Part shown: positions 63,082-64,000 of the stretch, piece by piece
Numbering within the stretch: position 1 is the stretch's first letter
How the letters are laid out: the number at the start of each line of letters is the position of its first letter
From: an uncultured Lachnospiraceae bacterium
GTDB taxonomy: Bacteria > Bacillota > Clostridia > Lachnospirales > Lachnospiraceae
Direction: 5' to 3'
Assembly (NCBI GenBank): GCA_910578475.1
Contig: CAJTRK010000003.1
Span: 62,001-126,000 of the forward strand
Length of the DNA stretch: 64,000 nucleotides
Translations under genes and position numbers: made by a program
The notes under the pieces: model-generated
The model's database searches: none
What the model saw: only the letters and a program-made list of their open reading frames with translations
Told to the model about the DNA's origin: nothing

Positions 63082-64000
63082 CCCAAACATGATGTAATTG
63101 CGGAACTGTTCTTTCTATTCCACAAAGGAAAGTATTCGATTAGTCCTTTTATGTTATGCTTATTGCAATCCATGGATGAAAATGATATTGAAGCTTTCCT
63201 GGGCAAAATAATAAATAAAGATGATTTTAAAAAAGAAAAAAAGAATAATTTTGCTCAGATTCAATATGTAGATTACCTGAATGCAATATATGACCGTATG
63301 CAGAATCATACCTTCAATCTTTCCGAAATTGGAAGAGCATACCTATGTCTTGGATATCTGTGGAGCCGATTTCAGCAGGATACGCCTGAACAAAAGACTT
63401 TAATAAACAATATTTTAAATGATATCGCTCCGGAAATAGACGACACCCATCTTATGGCCATACTATATACGGAATGGGCGATTTGGGCACGCATTACAGG
63501 ATACGATGCGCTCGCCGAAGAGAACCTGCAAAAAGTAATTGAAAAAAACGAAAAAGATGTTGTTGCGCTTACCGAACTTGGAAAGCTTTGGGCAAATCAG
63601 CCCAACCGTACAAAAGATGCCGAATCTTGCTTCCGCAAAGTGATTAAGATAGATAAAAAGAATATTAATGCCCGGACTGAATTGGGTATGCTCCTTGCAA
63701 AGCGTCCGGAGGGAATAGCAGAAGCAGAGTCTCTTTTCCGTGAAGCAATTCAAATTGACCGGAAAAACCTTCCTCCCCATACCGCGCTTGGCAAGCTTCT
63801 CGCAAGGCAGCCCGGACGGGAGGCAGAAGCAGAAGAAATTTTTCGCAAAGCCATGAATATTGATGAAAGGCATATCCAATCCCGCTTCAAACTGGGCAGA
63901 CTTCTTACCACACAGCCCGGACGCGAAGAAGACGCGGAAGAAGTCCTGTTAAAAGTCATAGATATTGATGCAAAAGATATACAGGCCCGGACTGTCCTCG
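63082..64000 (+). pseudogene. TPR-rich C-terminal continuation of the STAND gene, after the amber codon, cut by the window end
   Basis: The frame of the preceding gene stays open from 63082 to the window end (306 codons). It first encodes a helical stretch (PKHDVIAELFFLFHKGKYSI), then, from about 63555, at least four tandem TPR-like repeats of 35 residues (ARTELGMLLAKRPEGIAEAE, HTALGKLLARQPGREAEAE, RFKLGRLLTTQPGREEDAEE). No start with a good ribosome site opens it; ATG at 63151 is in frame but lacks one. So it is best read as the C-terminal sensor arm of one STAND-TPR gene broken by a nonsense codon or needing read-through. Confidence 0.7.

Overview
The window comes from a mid-GC, Gram-positive, anaerobic member of the Clostridia, most probably a flagellated Lachnospiraceae-type gut bacterium. 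Support comes from MecA, a YbbR/CdaA/GlmM cluster, the mbl-flhO-flhP order, YvyF and YjfB motility proteins, a two-gene pyruvate formate-lyase, DUF1858, DUF951 and DUF1848 proteins, and strong AGGAGG-type ribosome sites. Species cannot be fixed from the sequence alone. There are no rRNA genes, intact insertion sequences, prophage or CRISPR arrays.

Layout. 1-7.3 kb: mecA, a DUF1858 protein, an orphan FkbH-like protein, then the fermentative block: a pyruvate formate-lyase lacking its glycyl-radical domain, a small cysteine-containing protein, a separate glycyl-radical domain protein, the PFL-activating enzyme and a 2[4Fe-4S] ferredoxin. 7.3-13.3 kb: a MerR regulator, dnaB-rplI-gdpP and rpsR-ssb-rpsF. 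13.5-26.2 kb, nearly all on the minus strand: a lipoprotein, DUF951, sirtuin, leuA, HPr, glmM-cdaR-cdaA, two membrane proteins, yvyF, comF and recD2. 26.3-35.4 kb: the flagellar rod genes with mbl, a repeat-bearing acidic protein, and uvrA/uvrB.

Accessory segments. 35.4-37.4 kb is an AT-rich three-gene cassette (RhuM-family protein, small ORF, nucleotide-cyclase-fold protein) directly upstream of uvrB. 37.9-43.1 kb holds a membrane-tethered MerR regulator with a 19-bp-spaced promoter and a 1447-residue surface glucosaminidase with Gly/Ser/Thr repeats and an acidic tail. 43.2-48.2 kb is a palindromic MITE-like element and a partly decayed polysaccharide-degradation locus (permease and GH88 remnants, frameshifted DUF2264 gene, intact heparinase-like gene).

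48.3-61.2 kb returns to housekeeping genes: a PucR-type regulator, ftsE, ftsX, an M23 peptidase and an S41 peptidase in one run; yjfB; a CPBP protease; cvfB; an acyl-ACP thioesterase; tRNA-Gln(CUG); an O-acetylhomoserine sulfhydrylase; a DUF1848 protein; and an AraC/GyrI regulator. From 61.5 kb to the window end lies a STAND-type NTPase with C-terminal TPRs whose frame is broken by a single amber codon.

Working together: the pfl block forms a fermentative module. cdaA, cdaR and gdpP give synthesis and breakdown of c-di-AMP, with glmM tying this to cell-wall precursors. FtsEX with the adjacent M23 protein forms a division-linked wall hydrolase system. The most unusual items are the split PFL with its extra small protein, the RhuM/cyclase-fold cassette and the amber-interrupted STAND-TPR gene.
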